DNA from: DATFCK01 sp963728975
Lineage (GTDB): Bacteria; Verrucomicrobiota; Verrucomicrobiia; Chthoniobacterales; UBA10450
DNA: 64,000 bases
NCBI GenBank assembly: GCA_963728975.1
Contig: CAVSMF010000004.1
Span: 1-64,000 of the forward strand
Direction: 5' to 3'
Both the position numbers and the translations under genes were made by a program. The notes under the pieces were generated by a model, which was not told the origin of the DNA, did not search any database, and saw only the letters and a program-made list of their open reading frames with translations. This document shows, in pieces, positions 57,101 through 64,000 of this stretch (positions within the stretch are counted from its first letter, which is position 1; every line of letters starts with the position of its first letter).

Positions 57101-57374
57101 CGGCCCGGGCGATTGCGCGTCGGTCCCAGCCGTGCCATTGCGGATCACGGCCATCACCCGCCTGACTACCGCGGGTCATGTCGGTCATATTCTTGTGCAG
57201 GGCACCGGCCAGCCAAACACCGCTTATCACATCGAAGCCTCGCCGGATTTGAGCACCGATAGCTTCAGTCAACTCAATCCAAATCCGGTCAACAGCAGCC
57301 CGAGTGGCGCGTTGGAATACGAGGACGACCCCGGAAACCTCACAAAGCGCTTCTACCGTTTCACGTTCCCGTAA
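54165..57374 (+). CDS. Large secreted multi-domain protein
   Basis: 1069 residues with an N-terminal signal anchor (about 13-36). The first 600 residues look like a beta-propeller-type region: PDVNGRVGPTQYVQWNN, VSYDILAGRWVISQFA and WGDYSSMTLDP. A carboxypeptidase-regulatory-like unit (about 625-680, TSAETGAPISGVRVALSNG) follows, then a CARDB-like stretch (FTLNDDLGNNNGIVNRAECV), then a pro-domain-like beta module with GAARCYTVTINAGL. The end (YHIEASPDLST...FYRFTFP) resembles the C-terminal domain of the LRR protein. Function unknown; export by a common terminal module is an inference. Confidence 0.85.
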   Translation: MKRKNVRRSVFIAWRAIISSSLCLAAGMLAFFALAQPETTGSSGWLSRLGFALGIESQRSGGEAIKLDKYPAEPPSARSRRLAAVTYSGAPQQLTPVTPVRTRKLRDMTPINPNKVVKHYHPEPMPPKLPTESGGVAGTIQTEAGAQVSAPSPTGVSFEGVGVGLAGYSPSSNPPDVNGRVGPTQYVQWNNTSFAVFNKTTGALEYGPAAGNTLFQSLGGVCASHNDGDPVVSYDILAGRWVISQFAVAGPAGSYSHQCIAVSTTEDATGEYYVYDFVTDQVNFIDYPHTGVWPDGYYMSAHVYTAAPTDLSPIGLPVAPPNAFFQGRIYVFERQKMIDGLPARMQSRDLGTEYGFLPADLDSLTPPPAGEAELVLGPNFGLTNITDSFRVQVTWDPAPTITAIPGSILAGIGNAPCVSNTTGRDCVPQPPPAAPTDYLDNLSGHFMYRLAYRNQGTQAAADESLVVSGPSSGSDANHGAVEWFEFRNSGTSTATPTLFQSGTYDPDSAYRWMPSIAMDKDRNIALGYSKSSTTIKPGIYVTGRLATDSAGTMGAETEMQAGLGVQVAPAGNRWGDYSSMTLDPIDQCTFYYTNEYLKTDGAFNWSTRITSYKFPTCQSAANLYGTVTGTITSAETGAPISGVRVALSNGYAGASDENGVYTIIVPAGSYTAVAADPNRNCTSASPASVNVAPSGGGMVPQNFAMTGTPKLEANGFTLNDDLGNNNGIVNRAECVKLNLGIKNNGCAKETAISAHLTTSTPGVTVIDADSTYSDQVIDASGANLTPFRISVSSSFVCGTEIALSLNLTTAHGMISIPFTVPSCAGGPDQTIPASQLTTSDSTQADRIGRDGRPSTCAGKSSPGGGFAGTHYYKTFTFTNTSGAARCYTVTINAGLNGPGDIESVAYDQTYDPTALSTNYLGDTGISGLGTTVDTVTYSFPVPAGHNFVVVVNTTGGEPASGAVSSTFSGTISGFVNNNAGPGDCASVPAVPLRITAITRLTTAGHVGHILVQGTGQPNTAYHIEASPDLSTDSFSQLNPNPVNSSPSGALEYEDDPGNLTKRFYRFTFP

Positions 57375-57759
57375 CCGCGCAGTCAATCCGCAGGCTGCGA
57401 ATCAGGCCAAGTCGATCGGGAGGGACGAGCTAGTCTCGTCCCACTTTCTCCATCGTTAGGCTAACGTGAAAAGTGAAGACGCGACCCCATTCCTTCCCCT
57501 ATCTCTATATAGAGGCTTTTCCGGTGACCATTACTATTTCGTCTCCTCCGGCGCGAGGGAAGCGACGATAGCCCTGCGCCTCGCATCAAACGACGGTTGT
57601 TATCCCAACGTCGGACGTCTTACTTATGCCCGTTAAGGCGAATGCGAAGTGAAAACAGGCGCGTCAGGTAATGCCTAACTCTGTTTTCCATCCATTTCTT
57701 CCTCGACATTATTGACCTTTTTTTAAAGCCTCCCTCGGCACCGCCGTTGACGATTCGTT
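57375..57759. other. Gene-free stretch between the large secreted genes
   Basis: 385 bp. A hairpin (GGGACGAG/CTCGTCCC, 57422-57440) follows the 1069-aa gene, without a T run. CTCTATATAGAG at 57503-57514 is a perfect 12-bp palindrome. I see no gene. It should contain the promoter of the glycine-rich gene, not identifiable with confidence. Confidence 0.45.
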
Positions 57760-60456
57760 ATGAAATCCATTCGAACCTATAAATCATCTATTTTCAAAAC
57801 GTTCGGCCTCGTTGCGCTCGTTGTCGTGATTCTCGCGATCACTTCAAGCTCCTTGCTCGCCTTAACAACGCTCAATGTCACGCTTAGCACAGACAATAAT
57901 CCGGGCGGTATCGGAGAGACGGGCGATCTGAGGTATTGCTTGAACTCAATGAATCAAGGTTTGAACACGGTACCCGATGATTATGCGATCGTTTTTGCTT
58001 TTCCGATGACGATTCAGCTCAATGGCATTCTGCCGATCATTAACAATTCCTCGAATCCGGTGAATATCACGATCGGCAACCCAGGCTCTATTCCTACGGT
58101 CACGATTGACGGTAACAGCGGCGCTTACTCCGGATTTTTCATCGCGATGGGGAATGTGACGATCCAAAACATGATCTTTCAAAACATGACCGCAAAAGGA
58201 GGCAATGGCGGAAACGGAATTTCGGGCGGCGGCGGCGGCATGGGCGCCGGAGGAGCCATTTACGCACCTCAATCCTTTTTAAATGGTTCGAATCCCTCAG
58301 TCACCTTGCTGAATGTATCGATCAATAACTGCTCTGCTGTTGGTGGAAATGGAGGAAGCTATTTAAGCCTCTCTTCGACAGGCAACGAGGGCGGCGGCGG
58401 GGGTGGCGGCTTCAGCGGAAACGGGGGTTCTATTACGACCACTGGAAGCACCGGGGGCGCTGGCGGAGGAGGTTTTGGTGGAAATGGTGGAGATGTCACT
58501 CTTTCGACTGACGACCTGCTCGGCGGTGGTGGAGGCGGAGGTGGCGGCCTTGGATCCCGCGCCACCATAGGCACGCTCACCAATCTGGGGAATGGGGGCT
58601 TGGATCAGGATTTCGGCCTGGATGGAAATGGTTTTGGTCTAACGATTACCGCTGGTTCTGGTGGAGGGGGCAACGCTGGAGGAAACAATGCGGGCGGCGG
58701 CGGTGGGGGAGCCGCTATAGGAGGATTCACATTTTCCGGAGGTGGCGGTGGTGGAAGCGCCGGATCGAATGGATTGCAGCCTCAAGGCGCAATACCACCG
58801 GAAGCTAACGAAATCACTCGCCCATCGCCTCGCGGCGCCGCATTGGCGGTACCTTCCGGGGGCAATGGAGGAGATGGTGGGGGCGGAGGCGGTGGCGGAG
58901 TCGTAATAACGAATTTCACAAATGGAGTGGACGGACAGGCTGCGAATGGCGGCTATGGCGGTGGGGGCGGAGGCGGCGCTGGCACCGGCGCTTATGATAC
59001 CGATTACACTGTACAAGGTGGATCGGGAGGAGTTGGCGGTGGCGGCGGAGGCGGCGGAGTCAACCAATCTGATACGACGCCTGCGGACGGCGGCAATTCT
59101 CTTGGCGGAGGCGGAGGTGCGGGTGGTGGACCCTCCAATGGCTCCAACGCCATAGGTGGATCTGACATAGGAAATCTCGGCGGAGGATCTGGAGGGGTTG
59201 GCGCCAATACCTACGGATCGGGCTTTGGAGGTGGCGGCGGAGGCGGTGGGAGCGGTCTCGGAGGCGCTATCTTTGTGGATAGCAATTTGAATTTCACTCT
59301 ACAAGCGATCCCGGGAGTTCCAACCACCTTCAATACATCAAACAATACGACACAAGCAGGAATTCATGGGACTGGCAGCCCTGGCAGTTCAGATGGCACT
59401 GATGGATCAGCATTGGGGAACAGTATTTTCCTGCGCACAGGTTCTTCTCTCACCCTCATGGCGCAGGATGCCGGTGATCTTCTGACCCTCGGCGATCAAG
59501 TCGCGTTTATTGACGACACCACTTTCGGCGCAGGAGGAACAAGTGTCTTTGTCCGAGGAAATGGAACTGTTGTTTACAATGGAACAACGGATTACCAAGG
59601 GTTCATCGGAGTCTACAATGCGAATTTTAAAGTGAATGGAGAGATCGATGCCACATCAATTTTCGTCTGTAGAAACGTTAGCTTTAGTTTACAAAGAGGC
59701 ACGTTGAGCGGGGTTGGAACCCTGACCGGAGATGTCTTTGTTAATTCTGGAGTAATCTCTCCAGACACTGGAGGAACGCTCACTCTTGGCGGTTTAGCCC
59801 TCAATTCAGCAAATCCGGCTTTCAACACCATCGGAAGCGTTGTCCATATCCAAATCGATTCCAGCAGCACACCTTCCGTCGTTAGTGTTACCGGGCCCGC
59901 ATCGCTGGCCGGCACCCTGGAGATCGACCTGGATCCAAACGCTCAGCCTGGAACATACACAATTCTCACTTCATCTGGCATTACCGGCACCTTTGATTCC
60001 GTCACCTTTACCGGATCGACCCCGAATTTTACTCTCTCTTATCTGCCGGTCGGAGCTCCTACGTTTGTGCAATTTGATCTTTTAGCCTCTTCCCCGCCCG
60101 GCACGAGTGTCACGGGCAGCGGCACGATCGCCGCCGGGTGTGGACAGATTAGGTTCAATTTGAAGGCCACCTATAACGCGAAGCATAAGATCGTTGCCAC
60201 CATGTCTTACAACGACCCATGCGCAGGATTGCACTTCGACAATCCGGTGATCAGGAGTCTGACCTTTGTCGGAAACCAGGTCATGTTCAGTGGAACGGTG
60301 AAAGTCCTCAAAAAGAAGAAAAAGCAGAAGGTTAGTTTCAACGTGACGTTGACGGACAATGGCAGCCCGGGCACGCTCGACACGATTGCCATCACTATGA
60401 GCAACGGCTATTCCGTGGATGCCAACCTGAGCGGGGGCAATATATCTATTCAGTAA
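57760..60456 (+). CDS. Glycine-rich repetitive secreted protein (PGRS-like)
   Basis: 898 residues. After a signal peptide (about 17-37) comes a beta-helix-like start (LNVTLSTDNNPGGIGETGDLRYCLN). About 140-520 is dominated by Gly-rich blocks (GGNGGNGISGGGGG, GGGGGGGFSGNGG and variants), the composition of PGRS-type proteins. It continues with a beta-rich region including AGTLEIDLDPNAQPGTYTIL, typical of autotransporter-like passenger stalks. The end has a KKKKKQK run and a compact beta domain. No barrel is present, so it is not a classical autotransporter. The next gene is an outer-membrane barrel 17 bp away, perhaps its partner (inference). Confidence 0.85.
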   Translation: MKSIRTYKSSIFKTFGLVALVVVILAITSSSLLALTTLNVTLSTDNNPGGIGETGDLRYCLNSMNQGLNTVPDDYAIVFAFPMTIQLNGILPIINNSSNPVNITIGNPGSIPTVTIDGNSGAYSGFFIAMGNVTIQNMIFQNMTAKGGNGGNGISGGGGGMGAGGAIYAPQSFLNGSNPSVTLLNVSINNCSAVGGNGGSYLSLSSTGNEGGGGGGGFSGNGGSITTTGSTGGAGGGGFGGNGGDVTLSTDDLLGGGGGGGGGLGSRATIGTLTNLGNGGLDQDFGLDGNGFGLTITAGSGGGGNAGGNNAGGGGGGAAIGGFTFSGGGGGGSAGSNGLQPQGAIPPEANEITRPSPRGAALAVPSGGNGGDGGGGGGGGVVITNFTNGVDGQAANGGYGGGGGGGAGTGAYDTDYTVQGGSGGVGGGGGGGGVNQSDTTPADGGNSLGGGGGAGGGPSNGSNAIGGSDIGNLGGGSGGVGANTYGSGFGGGGGGGGSGLGGAIFVDSNLNFTLQAIPGVPTTFNTSNNTTQAGIHGTGSPGSSDGTDGSALGNSIFLRTGSSLTLMAQDAGDLLTLGDQVAFIDDTTFGAGGTSVFVRGNGTVVYNGTTDYQGFIGVYNANFKVNGEIDATSIFVCRNVSFSLQRGTLSGVGTLTGDVFVNSGVISPDTGGTLTLGGLALNSANPAFNTIGSVVHIQIDSSSTPSVVSVTGPASLAGTLEIDLDPNAQPGTYTILTSSGITGTFDSVTFTGSTPNFTLSYLPVGAPTFVQFDLLASSPPGTSVTGSGTIAAGCGQIRFNLKATYNAKHKIVATMSYNDPCAGLHFDNPVIRSLTFVGNQVMFSGTVKVLKKKKKQKVSFNVTLTDNGSPGTLDTIAITMSNGYSVDANLSGGNISIQ

Positions 60457-60473
60457 GGGCCAGGAGAACCTGA

Positions 60474-61229
60474 ATGAAACTCACTATTTTCACCGCAATC
60501 CTTGCTGTCGGCAGCCTGTCCCTTCCTGTTTTTGCCGGGCCGGAGCCAATAGCGACTGAGTCCAAGGAAATGAAAGAAATGGCGCCGGCCCCAGCTCCAG
60601 CTTGCAACTGGACCGGCTTTTACATCGGCGCGAACGCCGGCGGTCAATTCGGTCACAGCACAGATAGAACCGGCAGCTTTGGTTATAACGCCGATGACCA
60701 GGCATGGGGATACAGCGAGTCGTGTTTTACTGGAGGCGGGCAAATTGGTTTCAACTGGCAGTGGCATGGGCTTGTCCTGGGACCTGAATTGGATCTTGGT
60801 TATATGAATCTGGATGGGCGCGGCGTTCAGCCAGGATCTCCCGGTGGGGATACCCGCGGCGAAAGCAGCAGTGATCTATTTACAACCCTGCGCGGCCGCG
60901 TGGGAATCGCACGGAATTGTTGGTTAGTTTACGCGACCGGAGGCGCTATCGGAGTGAATTACGATACGCGAGTAGTAGACGATCGTAACACGGCGCCTGG
61001 CGGCGGCAGCCTGGTTGATGCGCACAATCAAGATTTCGATTGGGGTTATACCGTTGGAGCTGGAATCGAGCGCATGCTCGGCGCGCATTGGTCGATCAAA
61101 GTCGAATATCTTTATTTCGATCTGGATAGCCAGGGCTTTAGCGGTGTCACCAATCTGGGGAATCGATACGATTGGAGTGGAGAAACTGCTGGCCACATCA
61201 TCCGCTGCGGCCTCAATTTCCATTTCTAA
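60474..61229 (+). CDS. Outer-membrane beta-barrel protein (Omp25/OmpA-like)
   Basis: 251 residues with signal peptide (MKLTIFTAILAVGSLSLPVFA). A short linker (PAPAPAC) leads to NWTGFYIGANAGGQFGH, the typical start of the OMP beta-barrel (porin-family OprB/Omp25-like) domain, and alternating strands follow, ending in the aromatic RCGLNFHF as outer-membrane proteins do. About eight strands are expected. It forms a pore or anchors other surface proteins. It follows the glycine-rich gene closely on the same strand. Confidence 0.92.
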   Translation: MKLTIFTAILAVGSLSLPVFAGPEPIATESKEMKEMAPAPAPACNWTGFYIGANAGGQFGHSTDRTGSFGYNADDQAWGYSESCFTGGGQIGFNWQWHGLVLGPELDLGYMNLDGRGVQPGSPGGDTRGESSSDLFTTLRGRVGIARNCWLVYATGGAIGVNYDTRVVDDRNTAPGGGSLVDAHNQDFDWGYTVGAGIERMLGAHWSIKVEYLYFDLDSQGFSGVTNLGNRYDWSGETAGHIIRCGLNFHF

Positions 61230-61535
61230 TTGAGTTAGTCGTTCCTCGAAGACGCGCTAGAATGACGGCAATCGTGTCCGCCGCCGGACGGACTTGCCTC
61301 GCCACGGCGAGTTTGTCCAATCGGCAAACGCGGCGAGCTCGTAATCGTCTCTGCTTGAGTCTGTCTCCGTAGGCTCCGAGGTTTTTGTAGTATCCTTACT
61401 GTTTGCGCTTAAACAAGTTATACGCGACGCCGACCGCAAATCCTAGACTTCCCGTTGAAAGCCGGGCACGCTTATTTACGGTTTAAGCTTGTTTTTTTAC
61501 CCACTGAAATATAACATGCTCGCCACTTTACAATT
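61230..61535. other. Gene-free stretch containing the right island boundary
   Basis: 306 bp without a supported gene. Hairpin-like phrases GTCCGCCGCCGGAC and CTCGCCACGGCGAG occur before the direct repeat at 61367-61386. Beyond it lie AT-rich sequence and a partly inverted GCTTAAACAAG / CGGTTTAAGCTTG pair (about 61407-61492). Confidence 0.5.
61367..61386 (+). repeat. Right copy of 20-bp direct repeat (attR-like)
   Basis: Identical to 49451-49470. The flanking bases differ on both sides (T before, GTAG after), so the shared block is exactly 20 bp. The rest of the tRNA is absent, as expected for the far end of an island. Confidence 0.75.
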
Positions 61536-61932
61536 TTGTCTGAGCTCCCGGCCGCACGCGGCCATTCATATTTAGTTAGGGCGTTTTCGAACATCGCCCT
61601 CATCATAATTCTCGGCATCTTTTTCATTGCGCACGCAGCCATCGCGCAAGTTCCAACCATTACTACGGTCAGCCCCTCATCAGGAGCGATCGGCGCCGCC
61701 GTAACAATTACTGGAACAAACTTCGATGCCACGCCTGGAAACAACATTGTTTATTTCGGCTCGGTCCAGGCAACGGTAAACACTGCTTCGACAACCTCAC
61801 TGGTCGTCAATGTGCCCACGGGCGCGACTTACCCCGTTAGCGCCTCCCATCTCGGTTTATCTCAACACCAGCAACGGTGGCGCGACAAGCTTCGCCGCGC
61901 GCGTCGACTTTCCAGTTTATAGCAACCAATAA
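61536..61932 (+). pseudogene. Truncated TIG-domain secreted protein
   Basis: A TTG start and signal peptide (IALIIILGIFFIAHAAIA) lead to an IPT/TIG domain (TVSPSSGAIGAAVTITGTNF...GNNIVYFGS). The same domain occurs in the next gene at about 63000. After TYPVSA the frame breaks. Reading one frame over restores similarity to that gene (YLNTSNGGATSFAARVDF), ending in TAA at 61930-61932. So this is a shortened, frameshifted relative of the downstream gene, probably a duplication remnant. Confidence 0.7.
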
Positions 61933-61986
61933 CAATGAATCCATAATCTAAATGAAACCTGATTCTAGCAACGCTGCCCGCCCGTG

Positions 61987-64000
61987 ATGACTGATATCCT
62001 GTTTGGTCGTGCGATGGTCCGCCGTCATTGGGTGGTCCCGGCACTCGTCCTCCTTGCCTTCGGTGGGTCCGCCCGGGCCCAGAGCTCGATCCCCCTTGGC
62101 AATTCCGGCTCCCAATCTTTCGCCTACAATCCCGCCACCCATTTCCTCTATGCCGCCCAACAGGGTCCGGGCTCGTCCACTCTGAACGTGATCAACACGC
62201 TGAGCAACACCGTGGCCGGCTCGATCACATACACCGCCGGTTATGCCGCGCAGGCCAGCGCCAGCGGCGCGACCGTGTTCGTCCCCGATCAAAGCAACAG
62301 CCTGGTGCGCGTGTTCACTGTCAACGGCTCCGGGGTGCCCTCGGCCCTGCGCAGCGATCCCGCCTCCCTGGCAACCGGCTCCGCGGCGCTTGCCAGCAAT
62401 TATGCCGTGACCAAACAGGGCACCGGCGACTACCTTGACATCAACGCGGTTTCCAATGGTGCCAACCAGCACACCACCCTGGTCGGGCTCGGTGCCGGCA
62501 ACGTCTTCAGCGACTCTAACACCAACCAGTATTATGCGAACTACTCGGGTGGCGCGAAGGTGGTCAACGCCGACACCGGCGCGCTCGTTCGCAGCCTCGC
62601 CAGCCAGGTCCTAGCGGTTGACCCGGCCGCCACCCACAACTTTGTCTATCAAATCGGCACGGCCTCCGTCCTTAACCAGTTGAGCGGTGCCACCAACGCG
62701 CAGACCGGAACCTATGATTTCGGGGTCGGGGCATCCGTTGGCGCGGTCGCCGTCAACCCCGCGAACGGTGACGTTTTCGTCGCGATTCAGACCCTGAACA
62801 AGATCGTCGAACTCACCCCTGCGATGACCTATCTCCGCCAATTCAGCATCGCCAGCCCGCAGGCCATCGCCGTTGCCGATGGCGAACTTTTCGTCGATTC
62901 CGCCGGAGCCGGCTCCCTGAGTGTCATCCTGATCAATCCGATCAATCCGCCCGCGATCGCAAGCGTCTCGTCCACAAGCGGGCAAGTTGGCACAAGCATC
63001 ACGATTACGGGAACGAACTTCAGCTCGGTTCCCGGCAATAACATCGTTTACTTCGGAGCCACTCGCGCCGTCGTTACCGCGGCTTCGGCCACTTCGCTGA
63101 CCGTGACCGTTCCAAGCGGCGCAACTTACGCCCCGATCTCGGTGACGGTGAATCATCTGACGGCTTACACGCCTTTGCCTTTCACCGTCACGTTCCACAG
63201 CGGGCGCATCATCAATGGCTCGTCCTTCGCGGCACACGTGGACTTCACCACCGGAGCGAATCCTTACTGGATTGCGGTGGGCGATCTTGACGGCGATGGA
63301 AAGCCCGACATCGCGGTCGCCGATTTTTACGGTCAGGCAATTTCCATCTACCGCGACCAAAGCTCGGCCGGAACAGTCGACGCCAGTTCGTTCGCCTCAA
63401 AAATCGATGTCTCGACCGGCACTAATCTTCCAACTGCGGTAGCGATCGCAGACATCGACGGCGACGGCAAGCTCGACCTGATCGTCACGAACGGCACGAG
63501 CAACACGGTCTCGATCTTTCTCAACACGACCGTTCCGGGCGGCGCAATTTCATTTGCCTCCAAGGTCGATCTTCCCACGGGAAGTTATGCCAACCATGTG
63601 GCGGTCGGCGACCTCGATGGTGACGGCAACCCGGACATCGTCGTCGCCAATAGCAACGACACGGTCATCTCCGTATTGCGCAACGTCGGGATGGCCGGTT
63701 TGGTCGCCTTCGCACCGAAAGTAGATCTGGCCGTGACCCGGCCGAGTGACGTGGCGATCGGCGACATCGACGGGGACGGCAAGCCCGATATCGTGGCGAC
63801 GAGCCACACGAATTCCACCGTTTCTGTTTTACGAAACAACAGCACGGTGGGCACCCTCTCCTTTGCCACGGCCACTGACTTTGCCGTTCTGACGGGCAGC
63901 TCTCGGCATGCGGAGACCGTCGTCCTCGCTGATTTCAATGGAGACGGCAAACTCGATCTCGCCGTGGGAGGAGAAAACGCCACGTCTCTATCGGTTCTGC
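61987..64000 (+). CDS. TIG-domain/FG-GAP (VCBS-like) repeat secreted protein, cut by right edge
   Basis: At least 671 residues, no stop inside the window. A signal peptide (VVPALVLLAFGGSARA) is followed by a YVTN-type beta-propeller region (FAYNPATHFLYAAQ, AVNPANGDVFVA). An IPT/TIG domain follows (about residue 330-400, ITITGTNF). From about 420 come repeated FG-GAP/VCBS units with Ca-binding DxDGDGxxD motifs (AVGDLDGDGKPDIAVAD, AIADIDGDGKLDLIVTN, AVGDLDGDGNPDIVVAN, AIGDIDGDGKPDIVATS). Such proteins are extracellular and often mediate adhesion or sugar binding. Just beyond the island boundary. Confidence 0.92.
   Translation, partial: MTDILFGRAMVRRHWVVPALVLLAFGGSARAQSSIPLGNSGSQSFAYNPATHFLYAAQQGPGSSTLNVINTLSNTVAGSITYTAGYAAQASASGATVFVPDQSNSLVRVFTVNGSGVPSALRSDPASLATGSAALASNYAVTKQGTGDYLDINAVSNGANQHTTLVGLGAGNVFSDSNTNQYYANYSGGAKVVNADTGALVRSLASQVLAVDPAATHNFVYQIGTASVLNQLSGATNAQTGTYDFGVGASVGAVAVNPANGDVFVAIQTLNKIVELTPAMTYLRQFSIASPQAIAVADGELFVDSAGAGSLSVILINPINPPAIASVSSTSGQVGTSITITGTNFSSVPGNNIVYFGATRAVVTAASATSLTVTVPSGATYAPISVTVNHLTAYTPLPFTVTFHSGRIINGSSFAAHVDFTTGANPYWIAVGDLDGDGKPDIAVADFYGQAISIYRDQSSAGTVDASSFASKIDVSTGTNLPTAVAIADIDGDGKLDLIVTNGTSNTVSIFLNTTVPGGAISFASKVDLPTGSYANHVAVGDLDGDGNPDIVVANSNDTVISVLRNVGMAGLVAFAPKVDLAVTRPSDVAIGDIDGDGKPDIVATSHTNSTVSVLRNNSTVGTLSFATATDFAVLTGSSRHAETVVLADFNGDGKLDLAVGGENATSLSVL

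Larger units (their letters stand above)
49451..61386. mobile_element. Putative genomic island bounded by tRNA-Asp direct repeats
   Basis: About 11.9 kb between two copies of the 20-bp tRNA 3'-end sequence, the usual scar of tyrosine-recombinase integration at a tRNA gene. Content differs from the rest of the window: an LRR protein, a lipoprotein, small and giant secreted proteins, a glycine-rich protein and an outer-membrane barrel, with no housekeeping gene. No integrase, transposase or plasmid gene is visible, so it is either a degraded island or one that moved with an integrase from elsewhere. Confidence 0.6.

Noticed and set aside
56670..57386. Minus-strand 238-aa open frame
   Set aside because: It is antisense to the 1069-aa secreted protein gene, whose domains are clear; the shadow has no recognisable motif.
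57422..57440. Intrinsic terminator after the 1069-aa gene
   Set aside because: The hairpin GGGACGAG/CTCGTCCC is strong but is followed by CACTTTCTCC rather than a T run, so I list it only as a hairpin.

Overview
The window looks like a chromosomal segment of a GC-rich Gram-negative bacterium, most likely a soil-type Verrucomicrobiota (Chthoniobacterales-like; an inference). Outer-membrane genes (lpxB, a beta-barrel protein) and an exosortase/EpsI pair sit beside a depupylase (Dop) and a proteasome-type ATPase (ARC). Several secreted proteins are very large and repeat-rich, and most intergenic gaps are packed with hairpin repeats. Gene density is high, with no rRNA, one tRNA, and no CRISPR array or transposase.

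Layout. 1-6.6 kb is a polysaccharide locus: EpsI-like protein (cut by the left edge), exosortase, GDP-mannose-epimerase-like enzyme and WecG/TagA-type glycosyltransferase on the minus strand. UDP-galactopyranose mutase and a family 2 glycosyltransferase follow on the plus strand, after a 1-kb repeat nest. 6.7-18 kb is mainly housekeeping: mutL (with hairpin repeats inside its coding linker), an IscA-type protein, a HIT protein, a GT39-like mannosyltransferase, lpxB, a Gfo/Idh/MocA oxidoreductase and lysS. 18.4-25 kb is a plus-strand run: ACT protein, TPR membrane protein, PATAN-type protein, secreted protein, cell-wall amidase, NAD(P)H-hydrate repair enzyme (frameshifted) and site-2 protease. 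25-29.2 kb holds a cyclase-TolB-TPR protein and a PaaX-like regulator inside an unusual cluster of palindromes and tandem arrays. 29.2-45 kb has uvrB, a metallopeptidase, a SnoaL-like protein, holA, aroB, a second amidase, ymdB, infC (apparently non-ATG start), a DsbA-like protein, a rhomboid protease and glycogen phosphorylase (frameshifted).

45.3-48.7 kb encodes Dop and ARC, two parts of a Pup/UBact-type tagging system. No proteasome core, ligase or modifier gene is visible nearby, and the ATPase lacks the usual C-terminal docking tyrosine. At 49.4 kb lies tRNA-Asp. Its last 12 bases plus 8 downstream bases recur exactly at 61.37 kb, bracketing about 11.9 kb that holds almost only secreted or surface proteins. 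These are an LRR protein, a lipoprotein, a 1069-aa secreted protein, a glycine-rich 898-aa protein and an outer-membrane barrel. I read this as a genomic island. Beyond it are a broken TIG-domain gene and a TIG/FG-GAP protein that runs off the right edge.

Main leads: the Dop-ARC pair without a core; the PaaX/Cas2-like gene nested in its own palindrome family; the tRNA-Asp-bounded island; and a diverse set of GTAG-type REP hairpins, some inside mutL and one supplying the dop stop codon.
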